DNA of 64,000 nucleotides from Paraglaciecola arctica (GCF_018861065.1 NZ_JAHKQO010000002.1:104026-168025), one strand, 5' to 3'; shown: positions 49,301 to 58,690, counted from the first letter of the stretch. A program made the numbers and translations. Notes: generated by a model not told the origin, from the letters alone.

Positions 49301-49812
49301 CCATCAATCATCTTGATAGAGATAGTATCATCAGACAAATTTCTTATTTTACATTGGCGACAAAATCCGTATTTGTCACTGGTTTTCCAGCTGTAACTGA
49401 AAACCAACTGTAAATCATGATTAATTTCTTCAAAGCAAATTTTATCGCCTAGGGTATTTTTATACAGATTTTGGCTAATTTGATATGAACGATTAGCGTC
49501 ATTGTTGTAAGGCTCCCATTTAAAGTTTTTGTTTCCCTTTCTCACTTTAAATAGCGTTTTACTGCCTGTGTGCCGGTTACTTTCATAAATTCGGTCAACG
49601 GGTACATAGGGAAACAATGAAATTTCTGGCGATGTTCTACCAGCAGTTAATCCACCATTAGAAGCAATAAACAACCAATGATCGCTGTCAGACACCAAAC
49701 TGATAAAGAACGGTGGCATTTTTCCAACATTGTGAATAGCGTAGTAACGCTCTTCTTCCAAATCAATAAACTCACCACTTACCGAGTTTGACTTAGGATC
49801 TAAACCGCTCAT
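46369..49812 (-). CDS. GH94-type glycoside phosphorylase, probable 1,2-beta-oligoglucan phosphorylase
   Basis: This 1147-residue protein lacks a signal peptide, so it should act in the cytoplasm. It resembles family GH94 phosphorylases, which split beta-glucosidic bonds with phosphate to give glucose 1-phosphate. Segments DPWSFIGYWGDHQI, GFEGLGCVYWHMVSKLLLAVQ (part shown: GCVYWHMVSKLLL) and GAQQPGMTGQVKEE fit the large 1,2-beta-oligoglucan phosphorylase branch rather than the roughly 800-residue cellobiose phosphorylases. The N-terminal MSGLDPKSNSVSG is not a leader. The GH3 gene lies divergently 468 bp upstream. I recall the family layout but did not run a search; the specificity is an inference. 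Confidence 0.65.
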   Translation of the reverse strand: MSGLDPKSNSVSGEFIDLEEERYYAIHNVGKMPPFFISLVSDSDHWLFIASNGGLTAGRTSPEISLFPYVPVDRIYESNRHTGSKTLFKVRKGNKNFKWEPYNNDANRSYQISQNLYKNTLGDKICFEEINHDLQLVFSYSWKTSDKYGFCRQCKIRNLSDDTISIKMIDGLQNILPAGTPRLTQSNASNLVDAYKWNELEESTGLGMFTLYSGITDRAQPSESLKANTVFSLGFDKPQILLSNTQIDKFWGDKTLQDETHKRGIRGAYLLNVEFELAANQSKSWQIVANVEQSQSQVCEMSQGLENPQNIANDIEHSIKRGSDELARIMAGTDGFQVTNEESVTVHHYANALFNTLRGGVFDDHFNISKVDFIGTLKTFNLPLYKKHQEVFVKFPEKLAFNQFTRLTQAINDRQIDRLVAEYLPVTFGRRHGDPSRPWNQFEIKLKDSKGNRLLSYQGNWRDIFQNWEALCFSYPEFIESVIAKFVNASTIDGYNPYRITKGGIDWEVEEPEDPWSFIGYWGDHQIIYLLKMLELSEKFHPQKLTNLLHQSIFCYANVPYRIKSFEAMLENAKSTVDYDEQSAMKIAQKVQSVGADGKLIWDSNGAVYQVNLLEKLLVPLLAKLANLVVEGGIWLNTQRPEWNDANNALVGHGVSVVTLNYLRRYVHFLQNLLAKQEKDVELSAQVAIWLQDTAQVLTELTPKLHHAVMTDELRFEVLQALGQAACKYRTSVYQKESFSHKVTTKLQFIQGLLNKALIVIDHSIDKNIKDDGLFHSYNLLSLGDNKAQIKHLYPMLEGQVAALSSSAISPAKAADVLDALYSSDIFRADLNTFMLYPDKNQIGFLAKNIVPTEQVQKIPALMEMLKGKDPSIMTQDVRGHYRFNASLKNSSDLLVQLNELVPQYSELTAITMAQIESLYEQVFNHQAFTGRSGGMFGFEGLGCVYWHMVSKLLLAVQEHFIQALDNDSEPQLVKRLGDLYYRVRQGIGFNKTPQEYGAFPCDPYSHTPKHAGAQQPGMTGQVKEELLTRFGELGISVTRGAVRFSPRLLRRQEFTQLSRIFRYLDLSEHWQEITLPSHSIAFTWCQVPIVYQLTEGDSTLTITLDSGKQLSSNVIGLEPSIANELFTRSGKVKSVHVLLNTNHLFE

Positions 49813-50280
49813 TTATCTACTCTCTTCTAAATCTCTGAATAATAAAAACTAAGATTAGTTCATTGCTTTTACTAAATCCGTTAACTGTTTATGACTACAA
49901 CAACTTTCACAACCAAGGCTCAAACCTCATTACTATGAATTGTTCTAGATAAACGACTCAGAGTAATTCATTCAATATTTAACTCAAATCAAAAAAGGTG
50001 AGAAGGACTGTGAACACGACAAAAAGCCTTAAGAAAAATGCTTCAAAAATTTAGCTTATTACTGAAGTACCAATACCCCAAAAAAACCATTTAGCCTTAA
50101 CTGGGATACTATTGAAAATCAGAAAGTGAATGATAGCTAAGTTCCATTTTACCCTAGGAATAGTCCAGTTTATCGCGTTTACATTGTGTAAATGACCTAT
50201 TCAAATATGGTGAGTTAGGGTAACGCTGAGTTTTGTGTAACTCTGCCCCATTATTTGCTTTTTCCCCCTAACGAAACTCA
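49813..50280. promoter_or_regulatory. Divergent region between GH94 and GH3 genes
   Basis: These 468 bp are non-coding and AT-rich and must contain the promoters of both sugar genes. I see no clear operator palindrome. A small overlapping pair of frames at 50201-50536 is a shadow of the GH3 gene. Confidence 0.5.
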
Positions 50281-52131
50281 ATGATAAGTTTGAGATCATT
50301 AATGAACAAAGTATTACAAAACAAATCGATACAACTAAAAATTGACGAATTGTTGAAGCAAATGACACTCGAACAAAAAATTGGACAAATGACACAAGCA
50401 GATCGTATGACCTGTTCTCCAGAACAAGCCCAAAAATACCATTTAGGTTCGATATTAAGTAGCGCAGGTTCATGCCCTGATGATAACAGCCCCAAAGGCT
50501 GGGTAGAAATGAACGACGCCTATTGGGAAGCATCAAGTAACCAAGACTCGCAGCATATCGGCATTCCGATTATTTACGGCCTAGATGCGATTCACGGTAA
50601 TAATAACGTAAAAGGCGCTACCATATTTCCGCACAATATTGGCTTAGGCGCCGCAAACGATCCCAAGTTAATAAAGCAAATTGCCGAAGTAACCAGTAAA
50701 GAAGTATTGGCAACTGGAGTAGATTGGGCATTTGCTCCTAATCTGGCTGTTGCTAGGGATTATCACTGGGGGCGCAGTTACGAAAGTTATGCTGAAGATC
50801 CTAAACTAGTCACCCTATATGCAAAAAAAATGATTGAAACCCTCCAAGGTAAACTCAATCAAGATAATATTTTGGCCTGTGCAAAACACTGGGTAGGCGA
50901 TGGAGGCACACAATATGGTGTTGACCAGGGCGATACAATCCTAAGCTGGGAAGAATTACAAGCCATCCATATTCAGCCCTATAAAGCCGCAATTAAAGCC
51001 GGTGTGCTAAGTGTTATGGTGTCATTTAGTAGCTGGAATGGTGATAAATGCCATGCCCATAAGTTTCTACTGGTGGATATCTTAAAACAAAAACTGGGAT
51101 TTGACGGCATTGTAATCTCAGATATGCAAGGTATTGATTATTTAGAGGACGACTTTTATTTGGCTGTAGCTCAAGGTGTCAATGCTGGAATTGATATGTT
51201 TATGGTGCCCAGAAATTGGCAAGTGTTCATTGAGAATTTACGCAGCCACATTGAATTAGGTACAGTATCTATCAGCAGAATCGATGACGCAGTAAGGCGT
51301 ATTTTGTCAGTAAAGTATGCTTTTGGTTTGTTTGAAAAACCGCGGCCGACGCTACGTAAATGGTCAAACCATTGCTCATTTGGTTGCGACGAACACCGCC
51401 AAGTCGCGCGTAAAGCAGTTAGAAAATCCTTAGTTCTGTTAGCTAACCACAATAACATCTTACCCTTGAATAAAAATGCTCGTATTTTGGTCGCGGGGAA
51501 AAACGCGCATAATTTAGGCCATCAATGCGGCGGCTTTACAGTTAATTGGCAAGGTGTATCTGGCAATGAAGAGATTGTCGGGGGTACCTCAATTTGGCAA
51601 GGCATCAAAAAAACGGCCCCTGCTTCACAGTTGAGCATAAACGGTGATGGCCTCGACGCGACACCTAAGCTCCATGACATTGCAGTAGTTGTAATTGGTG
51701 AAACCCCTTACGCTGAAGGAATGGGTGATATTCGCGGAGATGACAAAATAATTACTGAAGCTGGCTCACAAATTAATGGCCAAGTAAAAGTATTGCGGGC
51801 AAGTGGAGATTCATTAGAGCTCAATAAACTCTATCCCGAGGACTTACAAACTATTAAAAACATCACCAGAAATGGCGTACCCGTGATTGCGATTTTAGTA
51901 TCGGGTAGGCCACTATTAATTGAACCAGAGCTCGATGCCTCTGACGCCTTCATTGCAGCTTGGTTGCCCGGCTCAGAAGGTCATGGGATCAGTGATGTAT
52001 TATTTGGTGATTATAACTTTACTGGCAAGTTATCCTTTAGTTGGCCAACATTATCACAACCAAAAGTGAATGTTGGAGACAAACACTATAAGCCCCTATT
52101 CCCTTATGGATTTGGATTAAATTACTCTTAG
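50281..52131 (+). CDS. GH3 family beta-glucosidase / exo-beta-glucanase
   Basis: This 616-residue GH3 enzyme has the plant ExoI-like two-domain layout. The nucleophile aspartate is in VISDMQGIDYL, where most members have SDW. The acid/base glutamate lies in GETPYAEGMGD. QHIGIPIIYGLDAIHGNNNV is the substrate region (here IPIIYGLDAIHG). There is no signal peptide, unlike most plant-type or outer-membrane GH3 enzymes. It probably removes glucose from short beta-glucans. Its neighbour is the GH94 phosphorylase. The ATG at 50281 has only a weak ribosome binding site; one at 50302 is also possible. Confidence 0.9.
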   Translation: MISLRSLMNKVLQNKSIQLKIDELLKQMTLEQKIGQMTQADRMTCSPEQAQKYHLGSILSSAGSCPDDNSPKGWVEMNDAYWEASSNQDSQHIGIPIIYGLDAIHGNNNVKGATIFPHNIGLGAANDPKLIKQIAEVTSKEVLATGVDWAFAPNLAVARDYHWGRSYESYAEDPKLVTLYAKKMIETLQGKLNQDNILACAKHWVGDGGTQYGVDQGDTILSWEELQAIHIQPYKAAIKAGVLSVMVSFSSWNGDKCHAHKFLLVDILKQKLGFDGIVISDMQGIDYLEDDFYLAVAQGVNAGIDMFMVPRNWQVFIENLRSHIELGTVSISRIDDAVRRILSVKYAFGLFEKPRPTLRKWSNHCSFGCDEHRQVARKAVRKSLVLLANHNNILPLNKNARILVAGKNAHNLGHQCGGFTVNWQGVSGNEEIVGGTSIWQGIKKTAPASQLSINGDGLDATPKLHDIAVVVIGETPYAEGMGDIRGDDKIITEAGSQINGQVKVLRASGDSLELNKLYPEDLQTIKNITRNGVPVIAILVSGRPLLIEPELDASDAFIAAWLPGSEGHGISDVLFGDYNFTGKLSFSWPTLSQPKVNVGDKHYKPLFPYGFGLNYS

Positions 52132-52239
52132 AGTAAAAAGGCTTTTAGATATCGACTACGAATAAGATCGAATATGTTTCAAGCTAACCTTAATCGTTAA
52201 AATGATAGGGCTGAGTAGAATTATCAACCCTCACAACAA

Positions 52240-53463
52240 TTAGTGCATTGCTGCCATTCTAAGATCTGCCCAACTCAAAGCTTCTTGGTACAATAAACCT
52301 GACTGCTGCGCATCAATCTCAAGTTTTTGACAAAACTCTTCAATACAAGACCAATCAGCCTTTTCAAATAACTCACACAATTGTAAAAATTTAGCAGTTT
52401 CACCTCGTCGTTTGACGATTGCGTCTTTCATTTCTTGGCGCAGCGGTAATTTATCCATGAGCTCTTGTATATCACCATCTACCATTGCGTCGATTAAAGA
52501 TAACAATCCAATCAGAAAAGCAGAAGACTTAGACTGAGTAGGCATGGCGGCATTGACCATTAATTCACAAAAGCGCCCTCTGGCTAAAGCCATAACATTC
52601 AGCTCTTGAGGTTTACCAATCGAAAATTGCGCAGTGAACAATAGACAAATAAAACGTCTTAATTCTTCAAATCCTAAAACTAAAATTGCTTGTTTTATCG
52701 ACTCTATTTTGGCATCTCGTTTAAATATCGGAGATTGCACATAACGCAGTAATTTAAAGGCTAGGTTGACTTCATCTTCAAAAATAGAAGTGATCTTTTT
52801 AACATCAAGATCGTCCTTGTTAATTTCTGACATTAAATTAACCACTGCAACCTGTGAAGGGTTAAACGCCACGGTTTTAATCACTTCTGGACGGCTAAAA
52901 AAGTAACCTTGAAAATACGAACAACCAATACTTACAGCATGTTCAAACTCTTTATAATTTTCAATTTTTTCGGCTAGTAACTTTATATCAGGAAAAGGTC
53001 TTACTGCTCGTATGATTTCCTGAAACTGTTGCTCTGACGTTAGGGAATAATCGAGCTTAATAATATCCACATAAGGGAAAAAATGGATCCAAGCAGAACC
53101 ATGCTCATAATCATCTAACGCAATGGTATAGCCCTTTTTCTTTAAATCGATACATACTGCCAACAGTTTTTTAGTTGGTTTAGCCGTTTCTAGTATTTCC
53201 ACCACAATCTTTTCTTTGTCCAACAGCAAAGGATAACCATTAATTAAAGAATCATGGGGAAAATTGATAAAGGCCAATGAACCTTGGGTTAAATTTTCTA
53301 ACCCCAAATTATACTCTAAGCCATCTATAATTTTGGCTGTGGCTTCTTCATCGCTGACATTTTTTGGGAAAAAATTATCCAAACTATTGCGAAGCAATAG
53401 TTCATAAGCGAATAGTTTTTTGTCTGTGTCCAAAATAGGTTGGCGCGCAACATAAAAATTCAA
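52240..53463 (-). CDS. EAL-HDOD signalling protein with degenerate EAL motifs
   Basis: This 407-residue protein has an EAL-like domain (about 1-200) and a HDOD domain (about 205-400), the layout of CdgJ/YuxH-type proteins. The EAL signature reads EILE, DDFGTG is replaced by DDYEHG, and the later KLD and EKIE motifs are partly kept. Loss of the metal-binding loop suggests no c-di-GMP hydrolysis; it may bind the nucleotide or signal by protein contact. It is 235 bp from the PAS protein gene on the same strand, but no operon structure is evident. Confidence 0.88.
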   Translation of the reverse strand: MNFYVARQPILDTDKKLFAYELLLRNSLDNFFPKNVSDEEATAKIIDGLEYNLGLENLTQGSLAFINFPHDSLINGYPLLLDKEKIVVEILETAKPTKKLLAVCIDLKKKGYTIALDDYEHGSAWIHFFPYVDIIKLDYSLTSEQQFQEIIRAVRPFPDIKLLAEKIENYKEFEHAVSIGCSYFQGYFFSRPEVIKTVAFNPSQVAVVNLMSEINKDDLDVKKITSIFEDEVNLAFKLLRYVQSPIFKRDAKIESIKQAILVLGFEELRRFICLLFTAQFSIGKPQELNVMALARGRFCELMVNAAMPTQSKSSAFLIGLLSLIDAMVDGDIQELMDKLPLRQEMKDAIVKRRGETAKFLQLCELFEKADWSCIEEFCQKLEIDAQQSGLLYQEALSWADLRMAAMH

Positions 53464-53698
53464 ATTAATATCTTCCAGAGAAACAATTATTAAGCGAAAC
53501 TCAAGCCCTCAATATTTTCTAGATAATCACTTATAAAAAACATTAATTACCTGCCAAACCAGCTTGCAATAATAGTATTACCACTTCAAGCAAAAACCTA
53601 TCAGACGAGATTTACTATTCAGCACCTAACGAGTTATTCCTTATTCTAATCGTTCATGAGTGATAAATCTCTAGGATTTCATCATTTTTCTACAATTA

Positions 53699-56600
53699 TC
53701 AATTATTCAAATGCGAATAAATCACCCTCAACGTATTATTTAGCGAACGTTCAACAGTAGGCCATGATATGGCGATATTGTCGACAAGACCCTCTCGGCA
53801 ATCTGTCTCAAGCCGAGTTACCACGTCAGTCAGCGCTTCAGAATTGACTTTGTTAGCCACTAAAACTAGTTTACGTGCGCCTTTTAGAATAGAAGTCACA
53901 TCATCTTCATCAACTGCATGGTTAGTTTCTTGAATGCCATTTTTCAGTTCTTCCATCAATTCATTTAATACAACCGGCAAAGGTTTTGTGACATTTTGAT
54001 TTTGTAGGTAAGGCAATAAGTCGAACCAAATTTCTGGATTATCTGGCATCACTATTTTCGCGATTTCAGATGTAGCTTGAGATTGTTGCACCGGTTGTTG
54101 ATCTATCGCTTGTTTTAGCTCTTCTTTGTGGGCACTCAGCAAGACACTTTCTTGTTCCGCTAGTTTTTCCTGATTAGATTGCAACTCCTGTTTAGCTTCC
54201 TGCAGAGCATTTTCTTTGTCTCTCAATTGAGATTGACTGTTGTGTAAATCTTGTTCCAGTTTTTGAAGTTGCGCCGCCAATTCTGCATGGTCACTATGCT
54301 GATCATTGAGACTCTCTTTGCTGTTTGAGTATTCTTGCTGCACGGTTTGCAATTGTTCAGTTAACTGCGCTTGTTTGGCCTCAAGAGTATGAATATTTTG
54401 TTCACTCCCTAATAAGCTCTTTTGTTGCTGTGCAAGCTGTTCTTGTAATTTACGCTCTTGTTCTTCTTGTAATTTTATACGTTGTTGTAACTGCTCTGCT
54501 TCGTTGCGAGCATTATTAAGTTCCTGTTGCAGTTTTTGTTCCCCTGACTGGGTTTCTGAAACTTGAGATTCAGCTTGTTGAAGTTGCTGAAGATTCCCTT
54601 CTAGTTTCTGCTGCATAAGGGTATTTTGTTTTTCTGCTTCAACTAACGCTTGTTGCAATTGAACTTTCTGCTGTTCAATTTCTGCGTGATGTTTACGCCA
54701 TTGCTCATCACTACCTTCAATCATTTCCTTTTGTTTTACCGCTCGACTTTCCACATCAGTTAATTCTACGGTCAGCTGTTCAAGTTTCTGTTGCTGCTCC
54801 AAGCGCGCAAGTTTTTCATCGTCGGCTTGACGTTTAATTTCATCCAAATTACCTTGAGTATTTTGTAATTGTTGACGTTTAGCCTCGACTTCTTCTTGTA
54901 GTGCTTGTTGTTGTTTTTGCCAATCTTGGTCACTCTGAGCAATTTTTTGTTGCTGTTGAGTACTTCGCTGTTCCATTTCTGCGAGTTCTTGTTGCAATTT
55001 ATCGAGTAAAGCGAGTTGCTGTTGTTTCTCTGCTTTTTCAGCTTCTGTTTGTTGTTTAGTTTGCGACAACAATTGCTCTGTTTGTTGTAATTGTTCCTGC
55101 TTAAAAGTTAATTCTTGCTGTACTTTTTGTTGTTGCAACTGCCATTCTTCATCACTTTTTGCCATGAGCTGTTGCTGTTCGACATTTCGCGCCTCCATTT
55201 CACTCAGCTCACTTTGTAATTTTTCAAATAAGGCTTGCTGTTGTTTTTTCTCAGTTTCGGTTTGCTCTTTAGCTTGGTTTAAATTGTCCTCAGTTTCTTG
55301 TAATAGCCGTTGTTTGGCTTTAAGTTCTTGCTGCATGTTTTCTTGTTGCAGTTTATATTCGTTGTCTCTTTGCGCAATGTGCTGTTGTTGCTGGGCATTT
55401 CGCTGTTCGACATCTGCAAGCTCTGACTGAAGCTTTTCAAATAATGCAAGTTGTTGTGCTTTCTCTGCTTTTTCGGCTTCGCTTTGTTGTTTAGCTTGTT
55501 GCAAAGTTTGTTCAGTTTCTTGGAGTTGTTGTTGTTTTGCCACCAACTCCTGTTGAATTTGTTGTTGTTGTTCCTGCCACTCTTGCTCTGTTGCTGCCAT
55601 TTTTTGCTGTTGCAGCAAACTGTTACTTTCCATATCAGACAGTTCTTGCTGCAATATTGCTAATTGATTTTGCTGTTGTTCCTTAAGCTCTTTCTCTTTT
55701 TCAGCTGCTTCTTTAGTTTCATCTAATGCTTGTTGTGTTTCCTGTAATTGTAGTTGCTTAGCTTCCAATTCCATCATCAATTGACTTTGTTGCTGCTGCA
55801 TGTCGCCTTTTTGTTGATTCGACATTTCTTCGAATTTTTGCATTTCATTTTGCAAATGTTCAACGTGGCGAACCTTATTTGATAGTTCCGACTCGGCAAT
55901 TTTATAAGTCTGTTCTAGGTTTCTGCGCTGTTGTTCTGCTTGTTCACTGGCTTTACGCTGATTAACCAGTAATTGCCTTAACTTTTCAGTGGTGTTCCCA
56001 GAACTCGACAACTCCGACTGCAAAGTTGTTATTTGTCCACCAACTTCATTAATTTGTAAGTCTTTTTGTTCAATCGATTCCTTAAGTCCATTAATTTCTG
56101 CTACAAAATCATCCATCTTACTTTGTTGGGTCAATTGTTCTTGTTTTAATATTTCTGCATTTCTTTCACTTTCGAGCAATTCTTGTTGTGCAGATTTGTA
56201 CTTTTTCTCACTGTTTTGTAAGGCATCTGAAATTTGATTGCGTTGTGCCTGTAACCCCGACACTTTAGCAGTGGACTCTTCTAACTGAGTTGCCAGTGCA
56301 GTGTTAGCTTGTTGTGCCTCAACTAACTGGGTACGATTGTGATTATAGTCTTGCTGTAACTCTTGCAAATTATCGGTAACACTCTGATGAGCCTGTTGTA
56401 AATTACTGAATTCATTTTGTTTTTCTGACAAATCATCTTGCGCGGCTTGTAGTCTAGACTCTGTGTCAGCTAGGTTTTTCATCTTGGACGCTAACTGATC
56501 CTGACTACTTCTCAATAATTGCTGCTTTTCAGCGACTTCTTTCTCAGCAGCTTGATGCCGATTTATGGCCTCGATACGCGCTTCATCAGCTTGATGCAAA

Positions 56601-58690
56601 TCTCTAAAGTCAGTCCAAATACAAAGAATTGAATCAAAATCTTGCCCTTTGTACATAGGCACATAGGTTGCTTGGCATGGCAACAACTCCTTCCCTACTC
56701 TGTGTTCCCATTGCAAAGATTTAGCCTGACCTTCTAACTTAACCTTAGTTATGTGTCGCTCTAGTTCTTCAGATGCTTGATGATCTAAGTTAAGCTCGGC
56801 AGAAAAAGGGGAACGACCAAACAATTCTCGCTCTTCTTCAACATTAAAAAATGCGCAAGCCGCCGGGTTCAACTTACTAAAACCTTGTTCACTCAAAATT
56901 GCCATCGGCATACTGCTGTGCTGCAGCAAGCTATCAAATTTATCTTGATGGAATTGCTCTTTAGTGCGATCAGAAATCCAACACAAATACTCTTGAGTTT
57001 CTTTGTTAAGTAAGTCGACGTGTAACTCACTAGGATGCAATTCGTCGTTTTTACCTTTTAATTGCGCCACAAATCCACGCAACCTACCACTTTGATGAAT
57101 TTGTTTAGCTGCCCTACCAGCATTGCTTGAGTCGTTAAATAATTGATAAAAAGTGTCTTTTTTAAGTTCTCTTTCACTTAAACCTAAACGATCAGTCATC
57201 GCAATATTTGCTCTAACAATACGGTCTTCAGCATCAATGGTAGCAACAGCAACCGGAGCTAAATCCAAAATAGTGATAAAATGCTTTCGCTCTTGTTCAA
57301 GTTGTCTTTTGGCCTGTTTAAGTTCAGTTATATCTTGAATCACACCTACCATACCGGCGCGTTTTTTATTTTCACCCGCAAAAAACTTCAGCTTTATTTT
57401 GAGGCTGTGTTTTTGTTCATCAGCTAATTGCCATTCAAATTCTTTATCATGCCCAACATTTGCGGAACTAAAATTAGCTTGACTATCAACATGCAGCCGA
57501 CTTATTTCTGGGGGAAGTATCTCCAATTCTCGGATATTTTGGTTTTCTATTTTTGAAAATTTGAGTTTGAACAACGACTCAAAAGCGGAATTACATGCTG
57601 TAAACCTTCCGGCTTCATCCAAAACGTAAACGGCTTGAGGGCTAGTCATTAATAGCGTATTAACTTGCTGTTGACTCGCAAAAAGTAAACCTTGATAGTG
57701 CTGTAACTCTGACTGGTTTTGTACAATAAAATCCAGGCGAGTGGTTTCACCTTTGTCATTTTTCTTCCTACTTAAGCCAATAAACCGTAGTGAAATCGTG
57801 CTTTGAAGTTGCCCATCTTTAGGTTCACTGCCTTGGGTTTCAATCTGATTTTTATCAATTTGTAATACCTCGCAGCATATATCCACCTGATGCGTTTTCT
57901 TACTGTTTTCTAAGGCTTGCTCCCATGCCAGCGTGGCTTTGGTACTTAGCATTTTTTTTAACTGCTTAAGATCTCCACTTAAAGGTGCATCCGCTAACAA
58001 TAAGTCTGCAAATAGTTGATCGGTTGTAAAGGTATTGCTCTCAAAATCGACTGTCAGCCTCGCAATACCACTTTGCTGCAGTCCTAAATCAAGGCTAGTT
58101 AGGTTAGATGAATACTGTTCAATTTGATGATGAAAATTACTCACATCTTCAAGAGAAATCACGCTCGCTATACTAGCATGACCACTAGGCTGTTTAGCAA
58201 ACCCCAATTGCAATTGGCGCTTACTCGCTTCTACGTAGGTTTGCAAAGACAGATATTGGCTAGATGCTAACGCTGCATTAATTGACTCTTGCACGTCTTG
58301 GGAAAAGACCTCAACTAAAGGCCTGCCTAGTAACTTATCTTCCTTGCTTCCAAGAAAGAATGCCGCAACACGATTCGCGAAAATAATCTCGCCTGTTTGG
58401 TCAACATGTAACATTCCTACTTTAAAATCATTTAGTAGCGATTGTTTTTCGGATAACTCCTTGTTGTGTGAAAGCTGGTGTTTGCGAGCATTACCGAGTT
58501 GAAACTTAAAAATGACAATAAAAGCAATCATCAAACCAAAGACGACGCCTAATGAGATAAGTCCTATTTTTATCGTATTTGGGCTTTGTTCAAGAACTTG
58601 TTGGCTGAATGCAAAACTCGCCGGGCTCGCTAATAATGAAAAAATGCATAAAACCTTAAAAAACAGACTGTTCCAAACACGGAGGGCCAT
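53699..58690 (-). CDS. Giant PAS/coiled-coil membrane protein with degenerate Hpt-like C-terminus
   Basis: This 1663-residue protein has a signal-like segment (1-28), one membrane helix (about 41-63) and a set of about four PAS domains (about 88-200, 343-455, 470-590 and 590-700). From about 700 to 1500 it is a long coiled coil rich in Gln, Glu and Lys, with a unit of about 70 residues repeated several times at about 960-1330. The last 110 residues form a helical bundle like an Hpt phosphotransfer domain, but at the place of the phosphorylated His the motif reads S1600-I-L-K-G. There is no kinase, GGDEF or receiver domain. It may be a scaffold or sensor organiser in the membrane. The role is not known. 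Confidence 0.75.
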   Translation of the reverse strand: MALRVWNSLFFKVLCIFSLLASPASFAFSQQVLEQSPNTIKIGLISLGVVFGLMIAFIVIFKFQLGNARKHQLSHNKELSEKQSLLNDFKVGMLHVDQTGEIIFANRVAAFFLGSKEDKLLGRPLVEVFSQDVQESINAALASSQYLSLQTYVEASKRQLQLGFAKQPSGHASIASVISLEDVSNFHHQIEQYSSNLTSLDLGLQQSGIARLTVDFESNTFTTDQLFADLLLADAPLSGDLKQLKKMLSTKATLAWEQALENSKKTHQVDICCEVLQIDKNQIETQGSEPKDGQLQSTISLRFIGLSRKKNDKGETTRLDFIVQNQSELQHYQGLLFASQQQVNTLLMTSPQAVYVLDEAGRFTACNSAFESLFKLKFSKIENQNIRELEILPPEISRLHVDSQANFSSANVGHDKEFEWQLADEQKHSLKIKLKFFAGENKKRAGMVGVIQDITELKQAKRQLEQERKHFITILDLAPVAVATIDAEDRIVRANIAMTDRLGLSERELKKDTFYQLFNDSSNAGRAAKQIHQSGRLRGFVAQLKGKNDELHPSELHVDLLNKETQEYLCWISDRTKEQFHQDKFDSLLQHSSMPMAILSEQGFSKLNPAACAFFNVEEERELFGRSPFSAELNLDHQASEELERHITKVKLEGQAKSLQWEHRVGKELLPCQATYVPMYKGQDFDSILCIWTDFRDLHQADEARIEAINRHQAAEKEVAEKQQLLRSSQDQLASKMKNLADTESRLQAAQDDLSEKQNEFSNLQQAHQSVTDNLQELQQDYNHNRTQLVEAQQANTALATQLEESTAKVSGLQAQRNQISDALQNSEKKYKSAQQELLESERNAEILKQEQLTQQSKMDDFVAEINGLKESIEQKDLQINEVGGQITTLQSELSSSGNTTEKLRQLLVNQRKASEQAEQQRRNLEQTYKIAESELSNKVRHVEHLQNEMQKFEEMSNQQKGDMQQQQSQLMMELEAKQLQLQETQQALDETKEAAEKEKELKEQQQNQLAILQQELSDMESNSLLQQQKMAATEQEWQEQQQQIQQELVAKQQQLQETEQTLQQAKQQSEAEKAEKAQQLALFEKLQSELADVEQRNAQQQQHIAQRDNEYKLQQENMQQELKAKQRLLQETEDNLNQAKEQTETEKKQQQALFEKLQSELSEMEARNVEQQQLMAKSDEEWQLQQQKVQQELTFKQEQLQQTEQLLSQTKQQTEAEKAEKQQQLALLDKLQQELAEMEQRSTQQQQKIAQSDQDWQKQQQALQEEVEAKRQQLQNTQGNLDEIKRQADDEKLARLEQQQKLEQLTVELTDVESRAVKQKEMIEGSDEQWRKHHAEIEQQKVQLQQALVEAEKQNTLMQQKLEGNLQQLQQAESQVSETQSGEQKLQQELNNARNEAEQLQQRIKLQEEQERKLQEQLAQQQKSLLGSEQNIHTLEAKQAQLTEQLQTVQQEYSNSKESLNDQHSDHAELAAQLQKLEQDLHNSQSQLRDKENALQEAKQELQSNQEKLAEQESVLLSAHKEELKQAIDQQPVQQSQATSEIAKIVMPDNPEIWFDLLPYLQNQNVTKPLPVVLNELMEELKNGIQETNHAVDEDDVTSILKGARKLVLVANKVNSEALTDVVTRLETDCREGLVDNIAISWPTVERSLNNTLRVIYSHLNN
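54700..55820 (-). repeat. Internal coiled-coil repeats of the PAS protein
   Basis: Residues 960-1330 of the 1663-residue protein repeat a unit of about 70 residues, with recurring blocks QQELxAKQxxLQETE, EAEKAEKQQQLAL and KLQxELxEMEQRN. The corresponding DNA is dominated by CAA/CAG-type triplets on the coding strand. The copies have diverged but keep register. Such repeats lengthen coiled coils and can change copy number by recombination. Confidence 0.65.

Noticed and set aside
50201..50536. Minus-strand frames over the 5' end of the GH3 gene
   Set aside because: They overlap conserved GH3 coding sequence and are shadows.
54325..55663. Several plus-strand frames inside the PAS protein
   Set aside because: They arise from Gln/Glu-rich codon bias on the opposite strand and show leucine/cysteine-rich low-complexity translations.
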